A DNA stretch of 64,000 nucleotides from Odontesthes bonariensis (GCF_027942865.1 NC_134521.1:18354449-18418448), one strand, 5' to 3'; shown: positions 44,301 through 50,240, numbered from the stretch's first letter. Numbers and translations: made by a program. The notes: generated from the sequence alone by a model not told the origin.

Positions 44301-47154
44301 GACAAATAAATATTTGTATGAATAGGCTTAAAAAAGACATATATAGGCCTATTATATTTTATAAAGGCACTCGTGTCTTGGGGGTGGATTCCCTCCAGGG
44401 ATTCCCTCAGCCACTACCCTCCCGTTAGAGGTGGCGGTGCTGGGCACCACCCGTTTTACGGGCATCTGCCTTCTTTCTGTTGGCTCAGTAGAAGTCTGTG
44501 TTAGTTTAAATAGGCTTAATTATTTAACAGAACATGATATAGATGATGACTCTAAATTGTCCTTAGGAGTGAGTGTGAGTGTGCATGGTTGTTTGTCTCG
44601 TTTGTCTCTATGTGGCCCTGTGATGGACTGGCGGCCTGTCCAGGGTGTACCCCGCCTCTTGCCCATTGACCGCTGGGATAGGCTCCAGCCCCCCCGCGAC
44701 CCGACTGACGGATTCAGCGGTGTATAGATAATGGATGGATGGATGGTATAGATGAGAAGACATAGTTTATGTGTGTGAAAACAGCATTATGTTGGGAATA
44801 AAATAACTGCACAGTCAAATAGCCACTTAATATTTACTTTACAGTGTAAAACATGATCAAAATGAGGTACCTCCATGCCGAGGTCTCACCTGTTTGAACA
44901 ATGTTTTTATATTTCATCTTAAACTGCCAAGTGCGCTTCTCCCCCACGAGATTGCACCTAAATGAAATAAATGAATGGGCTACCATTCAAGCAGTTTCCC
45001 TGTAATATTATTGTGATTGCAAAGGACTACATTTAAACTTACACTTTTGCTGCTGCAGCGGTGTTGCACTTATTTCTAAAAACGTATTGAAACTCGCCGT
45101 ATGAGCGCATAAGATTTCCAATTCGAGGTTGGTGAAAAACGTAGCCCCGCCTCTTCCCCGTTGCCAAGGTGACTCGTCGAATCGGGGCTCCATTGATGCT
45201 GGCTTTTTAAAGTTGTGGTGCACGCGCTAACCTCAAGGTGAACCTACTCAGAGTTGATTAAACTCACTCAAATCAGCGTTTCTGGACCCGAAAACTCAGG
45301 GTTTTCTATCTCAGAGTAGATCAACTCAGAGATCAGGAATAGACTCAGAGTTGGTTGAACCTGCTTTGTGAAACGGACCCCAGGTCTTAAAATTAGGGAA
45401 ATACAACCTCAGATGAACAACAACAGATGGCTTATTACATCATGTCATTACTTCTTGAATAATAACAAAGGCAGAACCAGGGTGAAAAACAAAGTCCACT
45501 GCATACTGCTTCCATAGGAATTAAGAGAGTAAGGGGTTAACTCCTGCTAATTAAAACAACTCAGTAAGTAAGTAACAATCAGAGAGTGTGAGCAGCTCTA
45601 TAAAAGCAGAAGTTTTGGCAGTTTGCTGTTCTGGAGCATTCAGGTGTGTGTTAACACAATGCCAAGGAGGAAAGACATCAGCAAGGATTTTAGAGAAGCA
45701 AATGTTGCTGCCCATTAATCCGGGAAGGGTTACAAGGCCATTTCCAAACAATTTGGAGTCCATCATTCTACAGAAAAAAGATTATTCAGAAGTGAGAAAT
45801 ATTCAGGACATCTCATCAAGTTCACCCCAAGGTCAGACTGTGCAATGCTCAGAGAAACTGCAAAAAACCCAAGAGCTACACATTACTCTCTGCAGGCCTT
45901 AGTTAGAATGTTAAATGTTAAAGTTCATGACAGTACTATTAGAAAAAATAGGAACAAGTATGGCTTGTTTGGAAGGGTTGCAGGAGAAAGCCTCTTCTCT
46001 CTAAAAAGAACATGGCAGCACAGCTTAGGTTTGTAAAATTACATCTGAACAAACCACAGACTTCTGGAACAATGTCCTTGGGACAGACCAGACCAAAGTG
46101 GAGATGTTAGGTCATAATGCATATCAGCACAAACACCTCATACCAACTGTCAAGCACAGTGGTGGAGGGCTGATGGTTTGGGTTTGTTCTGCAGCCACAC
46201 GACCTGGACACCTTTCGGTCATTGAGTCCACCATGAATTCCTCTGTATACCAAAGTGTTGTAGAGCCAAATGTGAGGCCATCTGTCTGACAGCTAAAGCT
46301 CGGCTGATATTAGGTCATGCGAAAGGACGAAAATCCCAAACACAGCAGCAAATCTACAACAGAAGGATGTTCTCTCTGATGTGGAAACCTCAGAAGAGTT
46401 TTATTGCACTCTTGCCGCCTGTAGGGCCCATAGTTCTGAGGACCTATTTGGTCGTTTTGATTGGAGGACTTTCTGAAATCTACATGTTCTTGAATATAAG
46501 TAAATAGAGAAATAAATAGCTTATTTACTTGTGACAGATTATTTCAAAATTGTTGTATTTGTTTCACTTAATCATAGGACCTGATTTCCTCATTCAGGGT
46601 TTTAAACTTTTAGTCAATTTTGAGAAGGTACAACACTGCTAGAGTCCCACTGGGTAATAACACCAACGTTAGTTTGTCCAGTTGACTGAAATTTAAACTG
46701 TTTCGGTTAGTTATTCAGAATGTCTGTTGCAAGCTTGGATTTTGATGTAACAATAACAACCAACTCCCAAATCAGAATATGAACAACATGCAAAAGAAGG
46801 ACATTGTATTCAGATTCCTTAAATAGGCTGCCTGTTTCATGCCGACCTCTGCAGGAGGACTTGAAGAACTGGACTTCAAACATCACCACCTCCATAGCTG
46901 AGCATGACGACATGGCCAAGTTGGACAAGCCAGGCACCTCGACCATGGACCCCGACCGCTCGGAGAGGAAGGAGAAGTCAGAGGGAGACGCAGATGCCAG
47001 GTCAGAGAGGTCTGAGCTCGCAGAGGGGGAGGAGAGGTCTGAGAAGGAGAGGTCAGAGAAAGGAGATGGCTCAGAGAAGTTAGACACATCTGAAATTGCC
47101 GACAAGTTCGAGGGCGGGGCCGGGGGCTCCAGCACGTCTGGAAAGAGCAAATGA
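14276..47154 (+). CDS. sptbn4: Beta-IV spectrin, short (Sigma6-like) form, 19 coding exons
   Basis: Beta spectrins pair with alpha spectrin to build the submembrane skeleton. Beta-IV is the form anchored by ankyrin-G at axon initial segments and nodes of Ranvier. Exons: 14276-14398, 28197-28460, 30526-30759, 31094-31183, 31275-31553, 31663-31793, 31962-32166, 33734-33979, 34109-34243, 34536-34777, 36368-36506, 37674-37758, 38068-38279, 38621-40074, 40240-40300, 40631-40899, 43103-43273, 43449-43491, 46855-47154. Joined they give 1560 codons plus TGA with phases agreeing at every junction. Residues 1-795 hold about 7.5 spectrin repeats, 796-1279 the giant linker exon, then a basic segment, a PH domain and a charged tail. 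The identity as beta-IV rather than another beta spectrin rests on the ERQ-S-SE motifs and [16 protein letters not shown]. No CH domains are in the window. Two introns use GC donors. sptbn4a versus sptbn4b cannot be decided. Confidence 0.93.
14399..18479 (+). other. First part of the 13.8-kb intron after exon 1, no feature recognised
   Basis: AT-rich intronic DNA without recognisable exons, RNA genes or complete mobile elements. Open frames here are short and lack domains. The intron runs from 14399 to 28196 and carries all the mobile elements listed between 18480 and 26515. Confidence 0.5.
18480..19684 (-). mobile_element. 5'-truncated LINE with restriction-like endonuclease (R2/NeSL-like class)
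   Basis: GC-rich island on the - strand containing a 338-codon open frame plus about 190 bp of downstream sequence that looks like the 3' UTR. The protein has a CCHC finger followed by a PD-(D/E)xK-type endonuclease, the C-terminal layout of non-LTR retrotransposons that encode a restriction-like endonuclease. The reverse transcriptase part is missing, as expected from 5' truncation during insertion. Base composition contrasts strongly with the AT-rich intron around it. The exact 3' end near 18480 is approximate. Confidence 0.75.
18668..19684 (-). pseudogene. RLE-type LINE ORF, C-terminal 338 codons (CCHC + endonuclease)
   Basis: Open for 338 codons and probably starting mid-protein, because the first codon is TTG and not ATG. 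In order: a thumb-like region ending [14 protein letters not shown] finger [18 protein letters not shown] (C-x2-C-x8-H-x4-C); endonuclease core with RPDLILW, then MVELTVPWE, then [10 protein letters not shown], which fits the P-D ... E ... K pattern; then [12 protein letters not shown] and the W-rich end [12 protein letters not shown]. In this class the endonuclease nicks the target to start target-primed reverse transcription. No reverse transcriptase motif lies in the frame, so it is a dead fragment although the reading frame has not decayed. Confidence 0.78.
19685..20267. other. Intronic spacer, nothing recognised
   Basis: AT-rich sequence between two mobile elements. Short open frames have no recognisable domain. 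Confidence 0.4.
20272..21632. mobile_element. TTAA-target inverted-repeat element, 1.36 kb
   Basis: TTAA stands immediately outside both ends (20268-20271 and 21633-21636). The left end reads AGGCCTACAGAAAG and the right end CTTTCTGTAGGCCT, a perfect 14-bp terminal inverted repeat. TTAA duplications are typical of piggyBac and Kolobok superfamilies; I cannot choose between them because no transposase remains. The interior is GC-rich, with nested palindromes at 20909-21241 and CpG-bearing GTGACGTCAC-like motifs. Confidence 0.78.
20909..21241. repeat. Nested inverted repeats inside the TTAA element
   Basis: GGGGACAGAGGAAGCAGAGA with GACCTGCGGTCGG at 20909 is repeated inverted at 21209-21241. 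Inside, GAAATCAGCCGGCAGAGCGATC near 21089 is inverted near 21136. Near 21165, CTCTCCACCTGGCGGAGAG is followed closely by its inverse copy CTCTCCGCCAGGTGGATTCC. The stretch could fold into a long compound hairpin. Confidence 0.8.
21657..22440. repeat. Probable decayed DNA-transposon sequence
   Basis: AGCAAAGCAGCTCCAAACCA, then ACCACCACCATGTTTTACAC resembles text of a dispersed fish DNA transposon that I recognise only loosely. No terminal repeats were paired, so the limits are approximate. Confidence 0.35.
22440..22697 (+). pseudogene. Possible Tc1/mariner transposase fragment
   Basis: The frame ends in [19 protein letters not shown], which resembles the W-x-x-V-x-WSDE-x-x-F-x-L region around the second catalytic Asp of Tc1-like transposases. 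Upstream similarity is weak and there is no catalytic third residue. Probably a short relic in the spectrin intron. Confidence 0.4.
22698..24706. other. Intronic sequence, nothing recognised
   Basis: About 2 kb of AT-rich DNA with no exon, RNA gene or paired terminal repeats that I could identify. Confidence 0.45.
24711..25389. mobile_element. Fold-back TTAA element with ~300-bp inverted arms
   Basis: TTAA flanks both sides (24707-24710, 25390-25393). The ends are AGGGATAGTTCGCCTCTTTT and its inverse. The arms run about 24711-25003 and 25093-25389 and are nearly identical in inverse orientation, with a central loop of about 90 bp. The mirrored 89- and 87-codon frames on the two arms (both beginning [20 protein letters not shown]) result from the inverted repeat and are not genes. 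TTAAAGGRR ends resemble the T2/Kolobok MITE group described in frogs and fish; that assignment is from memory. Confidence 0.85.
25394..26063. other. Intronic spacer, nothing recognised
   Basis: Sequence such as GTGGATGGATGAAACCAAAATAG and GTGAAAAACAGCAGCGTTGA may be decayed transposon text, but it is too diverged to call. Confidence 0.35.
26064..26515 (+). repeat. Teleost retroelement tail, long copy
   Basis: Begins AATTCAATTCAATTAATTCA and ATTTTATTTCTTTGGTGCCA, then CATCTCAAGGCACTTCAAAG, and near the end GACTGTGGGAAGAAAAAACT, CCCTTTTAAGAGGGAGAAAC, CTCTGGCAGAACCAGACCCA. This block order is a very common fish LINE/SINE 3' tail. The shorter copy at 4733 shares its first blocks. Confidence 0.75.
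26516..28196. other. Last part of the first large intron, no feature recognised
   Basis: AT-rich intronic DNA. The 3' end shows a good polypyrimidine tract (CATTTTTTCTATCCAG) before the exon at 28197. Confidence 0.5.
28197..28460 (+). CDS. sptbn4: sptbn4 exon 2, spectrin repeat
   Basis: 88 codons, phase 0 at both ends. Begins [20 protein letters not shown] and contains the helix B/C Trp in ECWSDLE and KAKARQLFE. It ends NEQLQKFQ; the donor is CAG|GCAAGT, a GC donor with otherwise perfect consensus. Continuing to the next GT would insert residues that do not fit the beta-IV spectrin sequence, so the GC site is preferred. Confidence 0.93.
29333..29366. repeat. Perfect 12-bp stem hairpin in intron
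   Basis: CCTCTTAGACCC, a 10-base AT loop, then GGGTCTAAGAGG. A perfect short palindrome without a known role. Confidence 0.8.
30526..30759 (+). CDS. sptbn4: sptbn4 exon 3, spectrin repeat
   Basis: 78 codons, phase 0. Starts [17 protein letters not shown] and ends [25 protein letters not shown], the conserved R-R-x-LL-AS-K-x-x-H end of a spectrin repeat. Acceptor GGTGCAG, donor GTAAGT. The sequence between ([18 protein letters not shown]) is the variable loop. Confidence 0.95.
31094..31183 (+). CDS. sptbn4: sptbn4 exon 4, 30 codons
   Basis: Short exon encoding [20 protein letters not shown] then [10 protein letters not shown], the helix A start (W-x-x-E) and the Q-x-H-x-KK-x-Q segment typical of spectrin repeats. 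Acceptor TTTTTGATAG, donor GTAAGT, phase 0 both sides. It is too short to show as a long open frame but is needed to keep the repeat intact. Confidence 0.93.
31275..31553 (+). CDS. sptbn4: sptbn4 exon 5, spectrin repeat
   Basis: 93 codons, phase 0. Starts [20 protein letters not shown], contains [15 protein letters not shown] with the conserved Trp, and ends [14 protein letters not shown]. Acceptor CCTATAG, donor GTATGT. Confidence 0.94.
31663..31793 (+). CDS. sptbn4: sptbn4 exon 6, spectrin repeat helix B/C
   Basis: Encodes [20 protein letters not shown] and ends LLELGHPD plus two bases of a split Ser codon. Donor CAG|GTGGGG is weak. The following intron (31794-31961, 168 bp) is stop-free and a multiple of three, so its retention would keep the frame. 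Confidence 0.93.
31962..32166 (+). CDS. sptbn4: sptbn4 exon 7, spectrin repeat
   Basis: The first base completes the Ser codon, then [40 protein letters not shown] and [17 protein letters not shown]-x-x-x-V-x-x-LE-x-WI is a strongly conserved beta-spectrin stretch. Ends GQDLEDVT with donor GTCAGT, phase 0. Confidence 0.94.
32167..33733 (+). other. Intron after exon 7
   Basis: About 1.6 kb without exons. It holds a truncated LINE tail at 32906-33000 (TCTGGAGCCTATCCCAGCTG, CACTGGGCAAGAGG). Confidence 0.6.
32906..33000 (+). repeat. LINE-tail repeat, short degenerate copy
   Basis: TTCATCCATCTTCCATTCTC, then ATCTGGAGCCTATCCCAGCT and CACTGGGCAAGAGGTGGG match the left half of the family at 1349; the right half is absent. 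Confidence 0.65.
33734..33979 (+). CDS. sptbn4: sptbn4 exon 8, spectrin repeat
   Basis: 82 codons, phase 0. Starts [20 protein letters not shown] and continues ECGH-type [20 protein letters not shown] and [18 protein letters not shown]. The [14 protein letters not shown] block is a hallmark of beta spectrins in the ankyrin-binding neighbourhood. Acceptor TATTCCAG, donor GTATAG. Confidence 0.95.
34109..34243 (+). CDS. sptbn4: sptbn4 exon 9, spectrin repeat
   Basis: 45 codons, phase 0. [20 protein letters not shown] ... [18 protein letters not shown]. The donor is CAG|GCAAGC, a second GC donor in this gene. A GT site downstream would add about eight residues that break the expected LLV-x-QV-R-QLQ join with exon 10. 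Confidence 0.92.
34536..34777 (+). CDS. sptbn4: sptbn4 exon 10, spectrin repeat
   Basis: Starts [20 protein letters not shown], contains [19 protein letters not shown] and [20 protein letters not shown], and ends DEP plus AG of a split Arg codon. The acceptor is TTTTGCTGCAG, donor GTATGA. Y-AGE-x-AE-A-I is the typical beta-spectrin repeat loop. Confidence 0.95.
34878..34908. repeat. Perfect 11-bp stem hairpin in intron
   Basis: GAATACTAACG, a 9-base loop, then CGTTAGTATTC. Stem too short for a typical microRNA precursor; function unknown. Confidence 0.75.
35100..35275 (+). repeat. Fish dispersed repeat (ATCCAAAGTGACTTACA type)
   Basis: TTTAATCCAAAGTGACTTAC, then TTGCCCGAGGATACTTCAGC and AAGACAACCACTCCACATCC matches the order of a common fish short repeat that carries AAGCGACTTACAA and CCACTCTACC blocks. 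Recognised from memory and diverged. Confidence 0.5.
36368..36506 (+). CDS. sptbn4: sptbn4 exon 11, spectrin repeat
   Basis: The first base completes Arg, then [40 protein letters not shown] and NPASEE. M-x-x-HQ-x-LK-x-x-I is the helix B motif. Acceptor TCTCCGCAG, donor GTAAGC, ends phase 0. It joins exon 10 in frame. Confidence 0.94.
36550..37600 (+). mobile_element. Decayed Tc1-like transposon
   Basis: Inverted ends: GTTGGGACAGTGTGTAAAGT near 36569 and its inverse ACTTTACACAGCATCCCAAC near 37559, with weaker matching outside. Inside, 37030-37135 encodes [20 protein letters not shown] and [14 protein letters not shown], the second helix-turn-helix of a Tc1-like transposase, and 37350-37420 matches the C-terminal end with frame breaks. 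The catalytic core is mostly deleted. It lies in intron 11 of the spectrin gene. Confidence 0.72.
36996..37420 (+). pseudogene. Tc1-like transposase relic
   Basis: DNA-binding region ([29 protein letters not shown]), then a frame-shifted stretch with [20 protein letters not shown], corresponding to W-x-x-VLWSDESKFEI with the catalytic Asp lost, and a C-terminal trace resembling S-LVPRCL and K-K-R-G-D-A-T-QW. Multiple breaks; not functional. Confidence 0.68.
37674..37758 (+). CDS. sptbn4: sptbn4 exon 12, spectrin repeat helix
   Basis: [28 protein letters not shown] plus one base. The W-D-x-H-x-x-x-L motif is the helix C end before the next repeat. Acceptor GTCTCAATAG, donor GTGAGT, ends phase 1. 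Confidence 0.93.
38068..38279 (+). CDS. sptbn4: sptbn4 exon 13, last partial spectrin repeat (tetramerisation region)
   Basis: Completes Lys, then [31 protein letters not shown] and [46 protein letters not shown] is the conserved partial repeat 17 of beta spectrins, which pairs with the N-terminal helix of alpha spectrin to form tetramers. Acceptor CACCTGCAG, donor GTAAGC, ends phase 0. Confidence 0.95.
38621..40074 (+). CDS. sptbn4: sptbn4 exon 14, giant linker exon with tandem repeats and ERQ-S motifs
   Basis: A 1454-bp exon (about 484 codons) between the last spectrin repeat and the PH domain. It begins [18 protein letters not shown]. Its middle is a Ser/Gly/Tyr/Gln-rich region built from degenerate SGY units ([34 protein letters not shown]), then seven exact-period 12-residue units ending QQPNMG, then divergent units YLAQNYQ and YLAQNNY. 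Its last third has [17 protein letters not shown] and RQDSSDLE, the ERQES-type motifs that define beta-IV spectrin. The exon ends GSDKRSG at a donor GTATGT, phase 2. The S/G/Y/Q region is not something I recall from mammalian SPTBN4. Confidence 0.93.
39227..39490 (+). repeat. sptbn4: In-frame 36-bp coding tandem repeat, seven copies
   Basis: The unit encodes [12 protein letters not shown]. From the TAT codon at 39239 to the corresponding TAC at 39491 is exactly 252 bp, seven periods of 36. Copies differ by only a few synonymous changes (AGCTCT/AGTTCT, TATCTG/TATTTG), so the array is young or kept uniform by conversion. Flanking units on both sides are older, diverged relatives. Confidence 0.97.
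40240..40300 (+). CDS. sptbn4: sptbn4 exon 15, linker
   Basis: G completes Gly, then [20 protein letters not shown]. This matches the short beta-IV linker segment around A-x-IVEQ-x-QE-x-E. Acceptor CCTGAAG, donor GTAAGT, ends phase 0. Confidence 0.88.
40631..40899 (+). CDS. sptbn4: sptbn4 exon 16, basic linker and start of the PH domain
   Basis: Encodes [20 protein letters not shown], then [28 protein letters not shown], a Pro-rich [10 protein letters not shown] and [24 protein letters not shown], the first PH strand. The basic [16 protein letters not shown] string is the best single identifier of beta-IV spectrin here. Acceptor TTTTTCAG, donor GTACAA, ends phase 2. Confidence 0.95.
41693..42854. 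mobile_element. Second hAT transposon with perfect 8-bp target duplication, in a spectrin intron
   Basis: The left end reads CAGAGTCCTGCACGGGTCCG and the right end ...CGACCCGCTGCAGGACTCTG, inverted terminal repeats. CTTCACAT flanks both sides exactly (41685-41692, 42855-42862). The element is rich in ACCCGCCC / CCCACCCGT motifs in its sub-terminal regions. It carries one BED-finger exon on the - strand and no catalytic domain, so it is a non-autonomous copy about 1.16 kb long. It belongs to a different family from the hAT at 3396. Confidence 0.9.
42071..42274 (-). pseudogene. BED zinc-finger N-terminal exon of a hAT transposase
   Basis: Reads [20 protein letters not shown] then [20 protein letters not shown] and [14 protein letters not shown]-x-x-F ... 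C-x-x-C matches the first half of the BED finger of hAT transposases; the His ligands would have been in the missing part. Contained entirely in the hAT element. Confidence 0.75.
43103..43273 (+). CDS. sptbn4: sptbn4 exon 17, PH domain core
   Basis: Completes Ser, then [40 protein letters not shown] and [12 protein letters not shown]-x-x-x-YCVL-x-x-G-x-L-x-FYKD and YKKKKNVF are PH strands of the beta-spectrin type; the K-rich loop is where inositol phospholipid head groups bind in this family. Acceptor TTTTACAG, donor GTAAGA. Confidence 0.96.
43449..43491 (+). CDS. sptbn4: sptbn4 exon 18, PH domain strand
   Basis: 43 bp: completes Lys, then [14 protein letters not shown]. The last beta strands of the PH domain (G-x-x-F-x-F-x-AKDE). 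Acceptor TTGTCACAG, donor GTAAGA, ends phase 0. The following 3.4-kb intron holds Harbinger copy 2 and a Tc1 relic, so transposons have filled the intron that splits the PH domain. Confidence 0.95.
44122..44298 (+). pseudogene. HARBI1-like nuclease N-terminal exon remnant (copy 2)
   Basis: ATG at 44122 gives [40 protein letters not shown] and [10 protein letters not shown], then a Lys run and a stop after 58 codons. The start resembles fish Harbinger nucleases; the DDE nuclease domain that would follow is absent. Confidence 0.75.
44556..44745 (-). repeat. LINE-tail repeat inside Harbinger copy 2
   Basis: Inverse of the 1349 family: GTGATGGACTGGCGGCCTGT, CCAGGGTGTACCCCGCCTCT, GCTGGGATAGGCTCCAGCCC, ending ATAATGGATGGATGGATGG. 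Located at the position equivalent to 5967-6165 in copy 1. Confidence 0.82.
45008..45193 (-). pseudogene. Myb/SANT-like Harbinger accessory fragment (copy 2)
   Basis: [20 protein letters not shown] then [18 protein letters not shown], differing from copy 1 by a few residues (V to L, K to T). Same truncation after CKFKCS. Confidence 0.6.
45560..46615 (+). mobile_element. Decayed Tc1-like transposon (second family)
   Basis: Contains a broken transposase across three frames. Right-hand text AATAGCTTATTTACTTGTGA and GGACCTGATTTCCTCATTCA is the 3' region seen in this fish Tc1 family. Limits are approximate because I could not pair terminal repeats confidently. Confidence 0.65.
45660..46290 (+). 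pseudogene. Tc1-like transposase, frame-broken
   Basis: Traces in order: [19 protein letters not shown] with an in-frame stop, [53 protein letters not shown], then a later frame [20 protein letters not shown] and [20 protein letters not shown]. The order is that of the paired helix-turn-helix and catalytic core of Tc1 transposases. The DDE residues are not intact in any frame. Confidence 0.8.
46855..47154 (+). CDS. sptbn4: sptbn4 exon 19, end of PH domain and charged C-terminal tail
   Basis: Begins [20 protein letters not shown], the C-terminal alpha helix of the PH domain with its invariant Trp, then about 75 residues dominated by SER/SEK words: [40 protein letters not shown], ending [10 protein letters not shown] and TGA (47152-47154). 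Acceptor CCTCTGCAG. The tail has no hydrophobic core and should be disordered; it is longer and more repetitive than the tail I recall for mammalian beta-IV spectrin. Confidence 0.93.
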   Translation, partial: EDLKNWTSNITTSIAEHDDMAKLDKPGTSTMDPDRSERKEKSEGDADARSERSELAEGEERSEKERSEKGDGSEKLDTSEIADKFEGGAGGSSTSGKSK

Positions 47155-48610
47155 GGAGTCCCTTTGTGTTTTAACATTATTCACTGACAAAAATCATAGG
47201 AGGCAGTGGATGGGAGGGATGGATGGATGGAGAGCATGTTTGCAGAAACTCAGTCACAGTAGCTGAACACACTGAGGCCACAGTCCTTGGACAGATAAAT
47301 GTAACTGTGACAGACTAATCTCTCAGCCCCTTCCCTTCACCCAGGCAATACATCAGTGCTTGCATTGTGCCACCTGCTGGTTGATACGGAGGTTGGCCCG
47401 GACAGACAAGACTCCAACAAATGGTCCCAGGAATTAGTCACTGTCATGTTCCATTGTTGATCGTTTAATCTCTTGGATTCACAGCATCTTTCTGTATGTA
47501 TCTTTGAAAATGTATTGCTCTGTCTATCAAGACAAACCCAAGAAGTGGTGAATGACATGTTTCACAATATTAAAAAAAAAAGCGGAAAAAAAAAGGAAAA
47601 ACATTTTTTGAAGCAATATACTTTTTTATTTTTTTCTCTTTGTTAGAGAGACAAAGGGGGGGAAGGAAACAAGAAGTAATGTAAGAAGCAAATGTAATCT
47701 CTATGATTTGTCACATTCACTTGAGCTTACTCCAGGCAGTTGTGCACCTTAGACACTTGACACATCTGTATAGTAATCATAGTGGCATTTAATCCCATCA
47801 CATGGCAAGCTTTGAATCATGTTAATATAATGGAATGCTGGTGTTAACACCTAACCTCAGTGGTGTCAATGAATGCACATTTCTACAGTTTCTTTTCAGT
47901 TATTCTTATTCTTATGATTATTATGAATATCATTATTTTTTTAACATGATTATCCATGTCAACAAAAGAGCTTTCCAACCAATTCAAACCCATAAACCCG
48001 AGGTGTGTTCAACGTGACAATGCTCGAGTAACACTAAGCCTATGTGGCACAATGCCTTTGTATACGTGAAAAAAATCAGAACATTGCATGAAATAGTCTA
48101 TTAGTGCACCTGTTAAACTTGCCTTTTATTTTTCTGTTCTTGACATAAGTTGGACCGTATAGAAATTGCAATAATTCAATGTGAGTGGGGGAGGGGAGGG
48201 GGTGTACTTTGCTATCTTGGTCCACTTATAAAAAGCCAGGGGGAAGTTTGACAAAGCAGCATTGTCATCTCTTCACAGTAAGCATGAGAACAAGAGGCTG
48301 CTTCGACAGGAGAATCGACTCCTCTTTTATTTTCCACAGAATGTACTGATTTCAGCTGTGAAATGTTCAATCACCACCTGGTTTGCGGTGGCCCTAAATT
48401 GTAAAACCCCACGAAGCCGTACCCTGAGAGTTAAACCTCTCTGTGTGCCCTTGTGTCTTTCATTTGAAGCTCAAACCGATTGGATCCGCTCAATCAAAGG
48501 CGAGTTAATTGTAAAACTGTCATGATTAAAGTCATGAATTGTATATACCTATCTTTGTATGTATACCAATAAATCCTGTGCTCTAATAAAACAGTACTCT
48601 GATCTAAAAT
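47155..48610 (+). other. sptbn4: sptbn4 3' UTR with tandem poly(A) signals
   Basis: Non-coding sequence after the stop. Two AATAAA hexamers lie close together at 48568-48573 and 48585-48590, a plausible cleavage region just after. A further AATAAA occurs near 49119 and could serve a longer form. The UTR end is inferred from these signals only. Confidence 0.6.
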
Positions 48611-49964
48611 GGGTAAAAGCTAAACATTTGTATTAAGCCACAAATAAAATACAGTCATCACTCAGATATATTGATGTTTATTACGTTTAAATGAAAAATA
48701 TGCAAATTAGGAGTCACTATTAATTATCATAGTGTGTGTATAAGTACACCAGTATCTAGTTATATTCAACACCTTTTACCAGGGAAGAGCAGCAGGACAT
48801 ACAGTAGGTATGCTTGTTGTATTTTTATATGCCTATATTTATTCGTATCAGATTCAGGACTTGTCCCACAGCCCCAATAAGATCCTGTTACTATAGCTGA
48901 GTTGTCAGTGTGTCTGTGAAAGATGTGCTAAATTTATGCAGACATGAAAAAAAAAAAAATCAACTAACCTGAGCAGTTCAGTACATGCTGCTCCAAATAA
49001 CCAAAATACTGGTGACTAAACTAAGATATAGTGTGCTGTGATCACGGAGATGAACAGGCGTCGGTCCAATTATCATTTGTTTGTCATGCAGGTCATTTTT
49101 TTGCACATGTGAGTCCAAATAAACTTTCTGTAACGTCTTGAAAATGTGGTCATTTCAACATTTCACTTATAGTAATGAAACGGGAAGTAAATGACGGGCA
49201 GGAGCTGAGACTCTTCCCGGATTCATCGGTTACGTTGTTTGTTCCATTTCATATTTCACCTCACCTGTGTGAAAACGACTTCTCCCGTCTTCCTTTTTAA
49301 AAACGCCAAAAGTACTTGTTAGATGCAACACTATGACTTGAGGATTGTGGTGACAGAGGGCTGCGTCTGTCCACAGCCTTCCAATTAGAAGAATGAAAAG
49401 TTGTGTCTCAATGTGAATGTTTTTATTTGTCAGTCACTGTTTGTTTTTACATAAGTGCCATGTCATGCAGCTTGCTGGAACAGGAGAGAAAACGCTTGGT
49501 CATTTCATTTGAACTGACACTCGTCTGACAGTGGGCCTCTCATTGCAATACATGTTTTTTTTCCCACTGGATTAGGAACTACGATATTTTCCTGTGACTG
49601 TAATTGTCCTAATTCATGGCAGATATTTAGCCCGCGTCGCCATGTGCATTTGAAATGTTTGCTTCCCATCACTTTTGTGAAACACGCGGGGGATATTTTC
49701 CACTATGTCATAACTTAAACAGCCAACATTGGATAGGCAGCATAAACCGTGACTGAAGACAAAAATATTGTGCAAACTTTGTTTCATTCATTGATGGTCT
49801 TACAAGTGTGTATGTCTTTGTTACTTTACATTACAACTTGCTGCTATGACATAAAATAAACCTCCAAACTTGCTGACGCAAACTTGACGTGGATTTGATG
49901 TAGAAACACACGCAGGTCACACACGCAAACTCATGAAATGGAAACTTCTCGTGTTTATTTCAAG
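48611..49964. other. Intergenic sequence, nothing recognised
   Basis: AT-rich DNA between the spectrin 3' end and a Tc1-like element. May include a longer spectrin 3' UTR up to about 49140. Confidence 0.4.
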
Positions 49965-49994
49965 TACAACCCCGACATAAGAGTTGTAATCCTG

Positions 49995-50240
49995 TCCATT
50001 ATTCCATTTTCCATACCCACTTCATCCTATTCAGGGTCACAGGGTGGCTGGATCCTATCGAATGGCAGGGTCCACCAGTCCATCGCAGGGCCACCACACA
50101 GACAAACAACCACGCATGCTCACACTCCCATAGTCAAATTAGAGTAACTAATTAACCTAACATGCATGTTTTTGGACTGTGGGAGGAAGCCAGAGCGTCT
50201 GGAGGGAAACCTTCACATGCATGGGAAGGACATCAAACCG
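49995..50240 (+). repeat. LINE-tail repeat nested in the Tc1-like element
   Basis: ATTCAGGGTCACAGGGTGGC, TGGATCCTATCGAATGGCAG, TCCACCAGTCCATCGCAGGG, TTAACCTAACATGCATGTTT and TTGGACTGTGGGAGGAAGCC correspond in order to the family at 1349, here diverged. Confidence 0.75.

Larger units (their letters stand above)
43761..45379 (-). mobile_element. Harbinger-type deletion derivative, copy 2 (inverted relative to copy 1)
   Basis: Same family as 5334-6938 but in the opposite orientation: left GGTCCGTTTCACGTAGCAGG, right CCTGCTTTGTGAAACGGACC. It contains the same HARBI1-like first exon (44122-44298, + strand), the same Myb-like fragment (45008-45193, - strand) and the same nested LINE tail (44556-44745). 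Differences from copy 1 are scattered substitutions and short insertions, so both descend from one deletion derivative. Confidence 0.82.
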
